64,000 nt of DNA from Hyposmocoma kahamanoa (GCF_003589595.1 NW_020653855.1:3306771-3370770); one strand, 5' to 3'; shown: positions 11,040 to 21,942, numbered from the stretch's first letter. Numbers and translations are program-made. Notes: generated by a model not told the origin, from the letters alone.

Positions 11040-12240
11040 GCCTCAGTCAACTCGTGAAATCCACACTCCATGTACCTGGTCGTGACTCTGTCTTGAACAA
11101 TCTCCGTGGAGCTACAGAAAGGCAACAGCGCCTTAATTTTTAAGCAGTATTAAAAGTATAAAATTATTGTTTGCTTTTAGTTTCTTATCAGGCGTCAAGT
11201 CACAGCTTTGATCTTTTATTAACAATATGTTAGACTCAGTATCTTCCTGAAACACTGTGTTCCAATTTTGAAGCGTAAGGGCGCGTGTACACGCTAAGAA
11301 ATTCGACGTGTCTGCTACAGAAATGATGAGAATGATCTTGAACACACGCCAGCACGTCAAGCTACACATTGACGTATCTTGTTCCGTTGCAATGGAGGCG
11401 ATTTTCGGACAAAAATGTGTAGTCTGATGTGCCGTTGTCCATACATGACAAGAACTTTGTCGGATCTAGTCACGAAAATATCGTCATTTGTAGGATCAAT
11501 TAACGTAACCACCAAATGGATGAAAATGAGTTATATACACAGTTCCATAGAAAATTTTGCGCCCAATCGAATGGTGCTGTTAAAACAATTATATCTTGAA
11601 AAAAAATAGCGGTTGCCTTACAAAAAAATGAAGATTCATTGGTAAAATAACACAAAAATTTAGTGTATGATACATTTATAAGGAACTTGAGTCTTACTAA
11701 ATTAACTTAACGACTATGCCTACAAAAACATTTTGTTGTAATACAGTAATCGCTAAAACTTGTCTGTTACATTAAACTCATAGTTATTTATTTAGTTTAG
11801 TTATTTAGAACAAATAATTATAAGTTACTTTAACTAATATCGCACTTTTTTTTACACGAAATAGACTTTAGATTAATATTTTTATGTTATTACAGTAACT
11901 TGTTACTCAAACGTGGAATAAAAATTACGAAACAGGATATTTAAGTTAAATGGAAACGGAATTTACTTACCTAGTAATATTTTAAACTCAAAAAATGCTT
12001 ATCTAAAACAAATTTAGATATAAATCTTAGTTTCATATTGATTAGTAAATGAAATAATTGTATTCTAATTACAAATTATTTTAACGTGAATATAAACTAT
12101 GATATTTTTCTATACATATTTGATGGTTAGGCACTTTGTGATTGACTAAGTGATTCAAGTGAACTATCTATTGCCAGGACATACGTACATGCCTGTTGAC
12201 TCCATGCATAGTGTCATCGAACGTTAGATACTAAACCTTA
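11040..12240. other. AT-rich stretch, no gene supported
   Basis: Two short opposing frames (11133-11369 and 11379-11609) show no recognisable domain. A segment at 11288-11304 (GTGTACACGCTAAGAAA) recurs inverted at 14415-14431, which could mark the ends of an old DNA transposon around the coding relic at 12243. Confidence 0.35.
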
Positions 12241-12242
12241 TT

Positions 12243-12460
12243 GTGTGGAGTCCTAAACAATGGGCTACATTCATACTTACCACGCGAAAATTTCCGCGCC
12301 CATACGAAGTTAAAGTCTTAGACCACGCCGATTTTACTCATTGGCAAATAACTACTGGACAAACATTTACGGCTACAACAATGCCTAATAAAAACTTGAA
12401 ATTAAGGGACGTAAGGATTGCAACTTTTAAGAAGATAAAATTTAGACGTCATGAAAATTG
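12243..12460 (+). pseudogene. Unrecognised protein-coding relic
   Basis: A 72-codon frame reads WSPKQWATFILTTRKFPRPYEVKVLDHADF and ends RHEN. Its composition and the R-x-PRPYEV block look like real protein rather than chance, and the style recalls uncharacterised transposon-associated insect proteins. I do not recognise the family. About 200 bp further on, in another frame, YHDLKKLCSDGVIPKQYLQD (around 12640-12700) looks like the next block of the same protein, and lysine-rich frames continue to about 13060. Several stops and frame changes lie between them, so it is broken. Confidence 0.35.
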
Positions 12461-13183
12461 AATATTCTATGAAAGAAGTCGCTGAATATTAAAAAATTCC
12501 ACTGGGCCATGATATAAAAAAGAAAATAATCGGACTAAAAGAAAAAAGATGAAGTAAAGATTTATTACCAATACAATCTATATGGTCTCAGATTTACAAG
12601 GCTTTATGCAAGCCCAGTACTTATTTCAACAAAAAAAAATACCATGATTTGAAAAAACTATGTAGCGATGGTGTGATTCCCAAGCAGTACCTTCAAGATA
12701 TCTGAGCCTCTTTGACAAAATTGATATCCTGACATCGATCATCAAGATCAAGGTGAGTGCGATAAAAACGTCGAAGATGACATACTAGATATTGAGAACT
12801 ATGTACCTGAATCGACTGAAAGAGTTAAGAGGAATATAGCTGACAATGTGGAAAAACAGAAACAGAAGAAAAAACGCAATGATGTTAAACGAATTTTCAA
12901 GCAAAATGTTTGGTAAGAAAGCATCTGGGGGGAAAATCAAAAGTAAATTGTGAGAAAACATTTCAAAATAAATTATTTGGGATGGGATAATGCAAGAATA
13001 GCAAGGGATAAAACAAGGAAGAAAGCAAGGCAAAGGAAGGGCAAACGAATCCAAGACTGGCCGCAAAAAAAATAACTTACATACGCTTGATAATATGATT
13101 ATTTTAAAATTTGATATGCTTTGTTTTAAAATAGTCTTTTTTATTTATAGCGTTTAGATTAATGACAAGATTTTTAAAAAGTT

Positions 13184-13378
13184 AGTTTTAGGAAATGAAA
13201 CTATTTTTCCGGATTTAAATCGCGTATATTTGTTTTTTCAAACAAAGTAACATTTCGGGCCCTGGTTGACATCAACCGTGACCATGGGACTGGTAAAGGG
13301 CCCGAAACGTTGGTTTGTTTGAAAAAACAAAACAAATATATGCGAATTAAATCCGGAAAAGTAGTTTCAAATTAATTT
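13184..13378. repeat. Fold-back pair of Penelope-type LTR modules
   Basis: The left arm (GAAACTATTTTTCCGGATTT ... TTTCGGGCCC) is repeated inverted in the right arm (GGGCCCGAAACGTTGGTTTG ... AAATCCGGAAAAGTAG), separated by GTTGACATCAACCGTGACC. The same module occurs at 13415, 45830 and 56840. It joins a GIY-YIG coding relic at 46938, which ties it to a Penelope-like element. Confidence 0.6.
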
Positions 13379-13414
13379 ACGTTTTAGTTTCATTTTTATT
13401 ATTTATCTAAAATA

Positions 13415-13525
13415 GGAAATGAAACTATTTTTCAGGATTTAAATCGCGTATATTTGTTTTTTCAAACAAACCGACATTTCGGGCCCTTTACAGGTCCCAT
13501 GGTCACGGTTAATCGTGACCATAAA
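13415..13525 (+). repeat. Penelope-type LTR module
   Basis: This is a direct-orientation copy of the module, GAAACTATTTTTCAGGATTT through TTTACAGGTCCCATGGTCAC, about 40 bp after the fold-back pair. Confidence 0.6.
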
Positions 13526-13529
13526 TAAT

Positions 13530-14510
13530 TTTCAAGATTTAGGCTAATTATAGTATAGAAATCCGATTAGTTCAAAAATATTCAATTGATTGTGATCTCA
13601 AATTAGAACGGGTTATCATTATTATTAATACATGACTTGTACTTTAGTCTAAGATAATTATAATTTTGTATAACTTTTTAGTTTCAATTACTAAAAAACT
13701 TTCGTGTTATTTTGAATCTTATTCATAAGGCGTTAAAGGCCTAAATTCGTTAAAAATAACGTTAAAAATTATATTATACTTTGTCAGTTACGCCATAGTC
13801 AACATTCAATGTTATAAAATATTGCATATAGCGTGTAACGTAACGTATTTGGAACAAGACAAAATAACGTACGCGCCATGCTATCTTTGAAACTATCAGC
13901 ACTAGATTCATGCAATTAGATTGGGTTAGTCTTTACAATTGTAAGAAACTTTGTTCAACTTCATACGAATAAGATGAAAATAAAAAGTTATAGCAATTTT
14001 TCTTAAAAAAAATTGTTTTGGTCTCTCCTGAAAAATTTACTTTTGGCCGTTAAGTTAAATGATCCTACAACTGACGAATGTCGTGTCTGTTGCAGACGAG
14101 AATATGATGAGTATGTACACGATACGAACGCTTTCGGTCAGACGTGTGTAGGGTAAAATGTGTCAGTGCATTATGAGTCTTCCAGGTAGCTCGTTTTACT
14201 ACCGACTGTGGGAAGAAATATATTGTAGTACATGTTGACTACTAACCAACACCCATCCATGCACATAAACGTTCGTTTACCGACAATGCAACTTACCCCA
14301 CTCCGTGCTATAGCGGCAAAGCGCGTCGTGTCGGGGCTACCCCCGTCTACACAAGATTCTTTTCAGTGTGTGTAGAAACGACACGAATTCTTGCATAGAC
14401 ATAGCTACTTTTCTTAGCGTGGACACTTGGTACTTAATTGGTTTTTGGTGTAACGGGCTGGTGTCTGCAACTCAACGTCAAAGCGCCTATTTTGCGTGTG
14501 GTGGGTGAAG
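13530..14510. other. AT-rich stretch, no gene seen
   Basis: No supported ORF. A more GC-rich part (14080-14480) contains the inverted match to 11288-11304 but no coding sequence. Confidence 0.4.
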
Positions 14511-14514
14511 GGTC

Positions 14515-15310
14515 CTACTCGTGCCACTCAAGCTCCTCCAGAAATCTCAGCAGCATCCTCAGTTTGCTGAAGACTTCGGGGAGCGACCTTGGCACTCCAA
14601 GGTGCTTTGCCCAGTAATTGGCCACGCCGGAGCACTGTAGTAGGATGTGCGCAGCCGTTTCCTCCCCCTCCATGCACGCTCTGCATAGAGGGCTGTCTGT
14701 GATACCTAAATTGAAAAGGTGTTTATTGTATTGTATGGGCCATGACCCGTTAGGGCGGCAGTTAGAGTGCGAAGCTCTTGCCTTTTGAGTTTAATAAATG
14801 TTCAAGATAGACTGGCATTGAGCTTTGGGAATGCTTCCCTCGCCTGTCTACAGACCGTAAGGGTAGTCCATGCATTATTATGTGACGATTTTGTGCCTTT
14901 GTGTAAAGTTGTTCTGAACCATTGGTAGGGGAGGGGCACTATGGGTTCTGGTCCTACAGCGTCCGTCTCCGACCCTTTTCTGGCTAGTTCGTCTGCTGCA
15001 TCATTGCCACGTGAGCCGCTGTGTCCTTTAATCCACTATAGAGTTACGTGGTTTGTACACATACCCCCATGAGTGCTTGATGGCATTCATAAATGAGCCC
15101 TAAGTTTATGTCATAGCTGTTCAGTGCTTGTAGTACTAACATACTGTCGGAGAGTATTCGAATGGAGTGGTTCTTAACTCTTCTCGCTATGATTGCTTCT
15201 GCCACCAACTTGATGCCCATGCATTCAGCCTGGAATACTGTGTTGTGGTCACCAAGTGGTGTTGATATCCTGATATTGAGGTCTTCTGAGAATGCCCCAG
15301 TGGACACGCG
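14515..15310 (-). pseudogene. LINE RNase H and C-terminal zinc-knuckle relic
   Basis: The frame at 15044-15307 reads as an RNase H fold: an N-terminal strand, NTVFQAECMGIKLVAEAI (the E of the catalytic set) and IRILSDSMLVLQAL (the SDS aspartate block). Beyond 15044, in changing frames, come an HAAHVA-like turn, a ALTGHGP segment near 14740 and a C-x2-C...H...C block at about 14620-14690. These resemble the C-terminal region of RNase H-bearing LINEs of the I/R1/jockey superfamily. RNase H removes the RNA strand after reverse transcription. Stops and frameshifts make it non-functional, and its RT domain is not in the window. Confidence 0.75.
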
Positions 15311-15319
15311 CCCTAGGGG

Positions 15320-15472
15320 TGCTGGTGAAATTACTAACAGGGACTTGTCATCTTATGTCTCAGGGTGTCGGACGCATTGGCAGTGCTTCTCAGAATTTCG
15401 CCATTTAAAACTCTGAGTGACACTGCAACTGTCATGGATGGACGAGACGCACGACTTGTTCGTCTCATACAA
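15320..15472 (-). repeat. DR1 fragment
   Basis: It covers GGTGCTGGTGAAATTAC through CATGGATGGACGAGACG to CACGACTTGTTCGTC on the minus strand of DR1. It abuts the RNase H relic. Confidence 0.65.
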
Positions 15473-15585
15473 AAAAACGTGTTAAGTCCCCATCTGAGCC
15501 GGGGCGTTCAATCTTCTTCTTAGAGGAGGATCTATGGCCAACAGTGGGATGTATAATGATTTAATATGATTTAATGACGATGAGG

Positions 15586-15870
15586 CTACACATTACGCTG
15601 GAAATTGTTATATTGACTAAACTCTACTATTAATTTGTAAGTCAGATTCCACTGAGAAGACTGAGCAAGAAACTCTAGGGGTTGTTCTTTATAAAAAGTT
15701 ATTTGTACATATTTATAATTTGCCATATTTAAATTATAAATAGTAATAAAAAATGGTAGCAATGTGAAAGCATCTGTATCAGGAATTTTGATCATCATCG
15801 TACGCATAAGTTGTCTAACAAGAATGAAGTTTTTGGTTTTCACTATTGTTTTAATCAATCAAGTAAATTT
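15586..15870 (-). repeat. LJ LINE 3' end, diverged
   Basis: It contains the LJ 3'-UTR signature CTGAGCAAGAAACTCTAGGG (minus strand of the CCCTAGAGTTTCTTGCTC hairpin). It is more decayed than the copies at 43141 and 57870, and the second stem is no longer complementary. Confidence 0.6.
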
Positions 15871-17540
15871 TCGAAATAATTATATACTTAGTAATATAGT
15901 ATAGTTATAATACTTTATGGTTACGAATGGTTTAATAATAATATCAACAGGGGTCTTTCTATAGAAGCGTACAAGCCGATTTCTGACTTTGTGAAGATTG
16001 TTGTCAAGAACCACCAGTTTTTTACATTCCTCGTGTTAATTTTATGTATAACACAATGTTTCATAAATATATATTATTCTTGTTAATATAAATTACATTT
16101 TCATAAATAGAAGAATGGATGAGAACGTTTAAACATCACAGAACAGCCAACTAATCGCTGTTTTTAATTTGTCGCGCGCCGTCAAATAGCCCAGTGTCTA
16201 ATACGCATGCGCGGATGTAGGACCCAGCTTTCCCCAGCCGGGTTCAAAATGGCCTCCTACTAAGCGTCTCCGATTGATTTTTTTTCCATAACCATACATT
16301 AAATACTGTAAAATATTGAAATACCGCGTTTTAAACATTTTAAACAATCTAAAAATAAAATGGCGTAACGTTTCTTACGTAAAGTGAGACGCGGTGTTCT
16401 AAAATAGATTGAGTTGTAAAATTATAACCTGTGTGCCGCTTTAAAGTTATAATTATCAGGTTTTTTAAGCTTTTTCTGTATAGTTTTTTATGTAACAAAT
16501 GTCTTTGAAACTACAGTGTTCGGTGTATTGGTCGTCTAGAAGAGAGGACTACGTGGTTTCATCCTAAACGTAAGTAGTCACGCCTTCTATCAATTTAGAC
16601 GTCTACTTTAACACTACATGACCTAAAATCTAGACCTAATGCAGTTAGTAACCTACATTTGTGGCTCGCACATGATTCTTTGCAATTTTTCTTAAAAATT
16701 CGTGAAAAAATTTTGCTGGCAGGAAATTTCGTAACGAATGTTTTAGTGAAAAAAAAGAGCAAAGTTCGAATTTCGAACAAGTGTGTGAAATTGGTGGTTT
16801 TTAAAAATGGAACGCTATGACATAACGTGAGGTAACGGTGATAATTCAGCGAATATGAGGCCCAAGTGGTTTTCCCAGAATTTTTCGGGATAATCTGTCT
16901 GACCTGCTTACTCATACGTGTTCTGTCTCTCTCTAGAGCTGTTCCTGAATGGGGCGGTAGGCATGCGCTTTAAAATTTCGGGATTCTGCAATTTTTTATA
17001 CTTTTTTTTCACGCGGTCTATCTGGAACGCTTGTAGACGAAGCAAAAGATTTTATTATCAAGGTTGTTTTCTATTTTAGATATTAAATTGTAGGGATGTG
17101 CAATGTTAATACTTTCTATTTTTCATTGTTTGTGTTTGTGCGTTAGCCTTGAAGCTTATGTAGCCAGTGAAGGCTTAGATTGAGTATTGTCACTGCTTTA
17201 GGGCGTTTTCCAAAGAAGGTTACGTAGCACATAAAGTGTACAGACAAAACAAATATGTCCCCGACCACGTAGTCACACTTATAATAAACAATTTAAAATA
17301 AAAAAAACATAATACTTTTCGTAAGAATAAAATAGTGAGACAAAAAGTAAAATGTAGTGTACTACATTGGCTTTAACGATGGATAGCAATTTCTTCCAGG
17401 CAACCTTAAGGTAAACTTAATAAATAATAATTGAAATGAATCGTAATGTTTTATGTAAATAAAAAAATAGTTTTTGTTATTTTTTTAACAGAAGGTGCAA
17501 GCTTATAGCTTCTATGTCATTACTTTTTTTATTATACCAA
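15870..17540. other. Long spacer; possible promoter-like patch, no gene seen
   Basis: Around 16195-16255 the DNA changes to ATACGCATGCGCGGATG followed by GGGTTCAAAATGGCCTCC. These resemble NRF1/ewg (GCATGCGC) and YY1/pho (AAAATGGC) sites, and GGCATGCGC recurs near 16963. No coding exon with splice sites could be recognised. The 106-codon frame at 16595-16915 on the minus strand has no recognisable domain. Confidence 0.3.
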
Positions 17541-17544
17541 GTTA

Positions 17545-17640
17545 CAGGACGCCTGTCCATAACAGTTGCAATGCCGCTTAGAGCTTTAAATTGTCAAGGT
17601 CTGAGGCACTGCTAGTTGTTCGCCCCGTCATTTAACAAAA
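17545..17640 (+). repeat. DR1 internal fragment
   Basis: A shortened copy with TGTCCATAACAGTTGCAATG and AGAGCTTTAAATTG. Confidence 0.6.
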
Positions 17641-17644
17641 AAAG

Positions 17645-18130
17645 TTATTGAAGTCGTGCGAATACAATAAATTATTTGATTCATTGATTGTACAAAATCA
17701 ATTGAAAACACGTAAAGAATAATAATTTGAAGATCGCTATGTCGTCGTCCAACTCTACCTCATAATGTCGCGTCAGTTTATGTCTAGAGAAAACGCATCT
17801 ATTTACACCTACTTTCCATCTCCATTAAATATGGCAATTGAAAGAAGACCTGTAACAAAATAAGATAGAATCATCTGCGAAATTTCAAATTCGTGCAATT
17901 AAACCACATGTGGTCATACGTCAAAAATTCTTTCATCACATAGAGCCATTACAGCCGACTTTGTGTAAGCGACAAAAACTATCTTTACAGTAGAGGGTTC
18001 TTTGAAATATTTCTACATACTATGATACTAAATTGAATTTTAATGTAAGTATAACAATGAATTTCGTAACCGATTGTGTAATAACTACATTTTTTTTAAA
18101 TAATGGCTGTTAAGCCTTTTTTCCTCACTT
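17645..18130. other. AT-rich spacer, no gene seen
   Basis: No supported feature. Confidence 0.4.
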
Positions 18131-18131
18131 A

Positions 18132-18251
18132 TATACAGGGTCAATAGCACGTCAAGCTTTGACACTTAAGATTTAAATCCAACTCCATACCGCTTAGGGT
18201 GTGAACGGTCCAAAGTACCAAGAGTCAAGCTTGACGTGCTCTAGACTGTAC
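18132..18251. mobile_element. M3 MITE, copy 1
   Basis: About 120 bp with inverted ends (TACAGGGTCAATAGCACGTC against its inverse at GACGTGCTCTAGACTGTAC). A TCAAGC-TTGAC-type palindrome lies near each end. It shares its right GTAC with copy 2. Confidence 0.6.
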
Positions 18252-18364
18252 AGGGTGAAGTGTACGTCAAGCTTGACATAAAGGCTTAAATTTAACTCTA
18301 TGCCGCTTGCAATAAGAACGGTCCAAAGTCCAAAGTGTCAAGCTTGATGTGCTCTTGATTGTAC
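18248..18364. mobile_element. M3 MITE, copy 2
   Basis: The ends are GTACAGGGTGAAGTGTACG and, inverted, GTACAATCAAGAGCACATC. Each is followed by the perfect palindrome TCAAGCTTGA. It overlaps copy 1 by GTAC. There is no ORF. Confidence 0.65.
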
Positions 18365-18561
18365 GTACTTCCCTGGCTCACAGACCCGTTGTGGATCTTG
18401 GCCTCCGACACTAGAGTACGCATTGTCTTTCCACCAATAAACCATTCGAACCTTTAGCTCCTTTAGGTCTTTAGCGACTCCATCCTTCCAGCTATATCTT
18501 GGACGGCCCACTGGACTATGACCCGTAGGTTGCCCGAAATATGCACTTTAAGCGCTACAAA

Positions 18562-18749
18562 CATTGACTTACAATTATATAGACGTCGGGTCCGCGCTAA
18601 AAAGTGTCCGCATTCTTCATTTCATCAGTCTTCATTTGTTCGACTGACAGCGCGATACTGCGATGACATTACAATTTAAATTTCGAATAGTTTGACTTGG
18701 GACTTGGTTTTTGTATTAGACCCGTCGTCCATTTATTTGTAAGTCAATG
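18562..18749 (+). mobile_element. M1 MITE, short form, 8-bp target duplication
   Basis: It begins CATTGACTTACAATTATAT and ends with the inverse TTTATTTGTAAGTCAATG. The 8-bp GCTACAAA is present on both sides (18554-18561 and 18750-18757). This 188-bp copy is an internal deletion of the 275-bp form. The 8-bp duplication points to the hAT or P superfamilies; the CATTG ends do not settle which. Confidence 0.85.
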
Positions 18750-18836
18750 GCTACAAAGCTTTTTTGGCGCATAAATACTTTTACTACCCCTATCTAAAAA
18801 TTGAACACTTACGACAAAAATTATACAATACGTTTT

Positions 18837-19113
18837 TTAACCGACTTGGAAAAAAAGGAGTAGGGACTGTATTTTTTTCATGTATGTTACGCGATGACTC
18901 CGGCACATCCGCATTTGTGAATCGATTTTGTTGATTCTATTTTGTTGGATCGAATGGATCTCGTTGTAGGTCCCATTTAAATTTGAAGAAAATATTCCAC
19001 CTCTAAGGGTGGCAAACTAAGGGATAATACCGGTTTCGCTCACTTCCCGATAACCGATATTAATAAAACTTGGCAAATAGATTTGTAATTCCACGAACTT
19101 TTGATTTTGGTCG
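18837..19113 (+). repeat. DR2 copy
   Basis: It runs from ACCGACTTGGAAAAAAAGGAG through GTGGCAAACTAAGGGATAAT to CACGAACTTTTGATTTTGGTCGG. It ends directly at the tail of an LJ LINE copy. Confidence 0.75.
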
Positions 19114-19715
19114 GTCAAAGTCAAAGTAATCATTTATTCCACAGGTAATATTTTTACACTTGACAACATTGACTTACAATTATATGGACGTCGGGTCCGC
19201 GGTAAAAAGTGGCCGAATTTATAGGGCGTTAAAATCGTATACAGAGCGTCATTCACGCTTTAGTCTTCGTTTGTTTGACTGACAGCGAAGCAAGCAAAAT
19301 TAGACAGTACTGCGATGACATTACAATTTAAAAGCTTTTTCATATTCCTTTACATGTCACTACGTTTAAATAGGTTGACTTTGGACATTTTTTTCGTGGT
19401 TTTTGTATTAGACCCGTCGTCCATTTATTTGTAAGTCAATGCTTGAAAACCTCATTTTTTTTAGCTAATGCTCGTTCACTACGCTGACCTCCCTGAGAAG
19501 AATGAGCAAGAAACTCTAGGGATTGCTCTTTTCAAATAAACTTATATGCTATGGAATACATTTTGAGTCATAATTGTGTGGAATCAAGACTCATGTTGTC
19601 TTTACATACATCTTTATCTAACAAATAGTCCTCAGTTTTATAATATGACTTTTCAATTAAAATACTTTTATTGTAAGTTTTAAATCTTAATTAACTGATA
19701 ATCTTGTGGAATGGA
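19114..19715 (-). repeat. LJ LINE 3' end, split by an M1 MITE
   Basis: On the minus strand the last codons of the LJ ORF (TTAGATAAAGATGTATG), the 3'-UTR hairpin region (19470-19525) and the TTTGACTTTGACC tail can be followed. The copy is interrupted by the M1 element at 19167-19441. It aligns over its length with the LJ copy at 42950-43260, which lacks the insertion. Confidence 0.8.
19167..19441 (+). mobile_element. M1 MITE, 275 bp, in LJ 3' UTR
   Basis: It starts CATTGACTTACAATTATATG, ends GTAAGTCAATG, and is flanked by CTTGACAA and CTTGAAAA (7 of 8 identical). The LJ copy at 43218-43225 carries the single, uninterrupted target (TTTTCAAG on that strand), confirming the ends and the 8-bp duplication. 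Confidence 0.9.
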
Positions 19716-19757
19716 TTTCCCTAGGAGCTATGTTGAGTGTGTGCGTTATTATTAACA
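19716..19757 (+). repeat. tS2 SINE tail
   Basis: Only the 3' tail remains (TTCCCTAGGAGCTATGTTG followed by AGTGTGTGCGTTATTATT). Confidence 0.65.
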
Positions 19758-19759
19758 AT

Positions 19760-20360
19760 AGACAAATTATAAATAGAGTATGTACAGAATTATCTCAACA
19801 ATTTAAAAAATGCCATTACCACCATTAACAAATGATTATAATACAACAGTCAGGCAATGTTATAAAAAAACAAAACACCTAAAGTCGAGGTAAAAAGTAC
19901 TATGAAAGGAGTATGCAGTATTTAAATTTAATACTAGGTATTTTTTTAATAAAAAGTTATTGCCATTTTGTTTATTGTAAACAACGAAATTGTGATGCAC
20001 TTACTATGTCTGTATATTATTGTCGTAACGACTAATTTTTGAATATTGATTCTGTAGACTTCAATAAAATATAAAAAAACAGTTGAGCTAAAGACAAACT
20101 TGGTTTTTTCTGTAATTTCTATTTGATATAATTTAGGCGGGAAATGTCGACGCGTCCTTGTCCGTTGTAGTTTAAAATTATCATTTGCAATGAAAATACG
20201 CTGTTTAGTAGGTAATAATGTCGCTTACGATAAGTCGAGGTCATGCCACGACATGAAAGTCATAACAATAGTGCGAAATGCGAATTAAGTATATTAAATA
20301 AATTATGTATATTTATTACATTTTATAACTGTTCTATTTAAGGTTCGATACTATCTCAGT
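19760..20360. other. AT-rich spacer, no gene seen
   Basis: No supported feature. Confidence 0.4.
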
Positions 20361-20530
20361 TTCAAATTGCAAAGACCCGAGGGGCACTGCCACTGTGCCC
20401 GTCACCTGAGACGTAAGTTGACAAGTCCCATGTGCTCGTAATTTGCTTGCACCCTTACCCCTCAACGCCGGAACACAAGCGACAGAAAAAGATAAGGTAG
20501 GTGGCAGTACTACCCTGTACGCAGTACTTA
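20360..20530 (+). repeat. DR1 second half
   Basis: It has CCGAGGGGCACTGCCACTG, ATAAGTTGACAAGTCCC and GATAAGGTAGGTGGCAGTAC. Confidence 0.7.
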
Positions 20531-20744
20531 GTAGGCAGTACAATACTTATTTGGCAGTCATTGTTTCGGACAGATGTCAGACGGAGATCGAGAGTAGACC
20601 CCTAGTAGTAGGGTAGCAAGTCAAACGTACAAGCGTCCCCCCGAAGTACCCCAGGTGCCCCTGCGTTTTGCACAGAGTTATCAGTTTCGAGCAATCTATT
20701 TACATATTTTTATTGTAGTGTGAAAGTAAAATGTGATGAATAAC

Positions 20745-21019
20745 CATTGACTTACAAATAAATGGACGACGGGTCTAATACAAAAACCACGAAAAAAATG
20801 TCCAAAGTCAACCTATTTAAACGTAGTGACATGTAAAGGAATATGAAAAAGCTTTTAAATTGTAATGTCATCGCAGTACTGTCTAATTTTGCTTGCTTCG
20901 CTGTCAGTCGAACAAACGAAGACTAAAGCGTGAATGACGCTCTGTATACGATTTTAACGCCCTATAAGTTCGGACACTTTTTAGCGCGGACCCGACGTCC
21001 ATATAATTGTAAGTCAATG
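20745..21019 (-). mobile_element. M1 MITE, 275 bp
   Basis: A full-length copy in reverse orientation relative to 19167-19441. The flanks TGAATAAC (20737-20744) and TGAATTAC (21020-21027) are a 7-of-8 target duplication. Confidence 0.88.
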
Positions 21020-21064
21020 TGAATTACTTTCAAATTCAAACTCAAAGTTAGCCGTGACTGAGAG

Positions 21065-21132
21065 ACGTGTAAAGGGCTGGAAATATTGGTTTGTTTGAAA
21101 AAAAAAAAACAAAATAAGTATACGCGATTTAT
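21065..21132 (-). repeat. Penelope-type module fragment
   Basis: AAATATTGGTTTGTTTGAAA followed by an A-run and ACGCGATTTA matches the inverse of the module at 45840-45900, with diverged ends. Confidence 0.4.
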
Positions 21133-21159
21133 GTGTCGACCTCTATGGTCGAGTCAAAG

Positions 21160-21320
21160 TCTTTGGTCAAATAATCTTCATTTCATAGGTAAGCAAATCA
21201 CATTTTTCGAAATCGTCATATTGATAAACTCTACTGTTCATTCGTAAGGCATATTCCCCTGAGAAGAATGAGCAAGACAAGTCTAGGGGTTGCTCTTTAA
21301 TATAAATATATATTTGAATA
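21160..21320 (-). repeat. LJ LINE 3' end
   Basis: It has the tail (TCGACCATAGAGG side), GAATGAGCAAG at 21266 and the AGGGGTTGCTCTTTA hairpin partner. This copy belongs to the A/T form of the covarying stem, with one mismatch. Confidence 0.7.
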
Positions 21321-21589
21321 TATTTATCAGTTACAATATTTATTTCAAACATCTTAGATTGAGCCCACCTGCAAGACCTAAACGGATCACTACTACGGAT
21401 TCTTGTCATTCAAGTACTAAAAGTAATATATAAAATAAAATTAAAATGTTTATTTACTTTACTTAGGTCTAGTTTACAACTGGGGTTCGAAACTCCTTTT
21501 TAAGTAAATATATACTTGTGCTAGGAGTTCGCTCTTCCACATTTCAAATACAAGAATATCTAGTGTAATTGACTTGGTGTTTATAGTAA

Positions 21590-21652
21590 ATGCGTGTGTG
21601 CGTGTGCGTGCGCGTGTCCCTGTGTGTGCGTGCGTGTGTGTGTATGTATGTA
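21590..21652. repeat. (GT)n-rich microsatellite
   Basis: An imperfect GT/GC repeat. It creates Arg/Thr/His-rich and Val/Cys-rich reading frames on the two strands that are not genes. Confidence 0.9.
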
Positions 21653-21942
21653 ATAGTGAATTATTTAGAATAACAAAGTTCAAAAGTATCGTTTTGGAGA
21701 ACAGTCAATTCCACGGATTATACAGGAACATGATGATGATGGAAAAGGATTCAGTTTCGTCATAGTTTAATAATTGTAGCCATTTTATTACAGGGTTTTA
21801 CACTCGTTATAATTAATTGGATAAATTTGTAATATTTTATCAACTTTATTGCGGAGATAGACAGATTGCTTAGAGTACTGCTTTCTTGCAAAACTTGTAT
21901 TTATTTGTTGGGAAAAAAGTAATATATCGTTTCTCCTTTTTA

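Noticed and set aside
18837..19113. DR2 as a MITE with ACCGACTTCAAAA inverted ends
   Set aside because: The ends AACCGACTTCAAAA and GAGGTCGGTTTTT look inverted, but most copies continue about 25 bp further with a shared GTACTCTGTACTGAGATTA, so the inverted match does not mark the true end.
21474..21765. Arg/Thr/His-rich and Val/Cys-rich small proteins
   Set aside because: Both come from translating an imperfect GT microsatellite.
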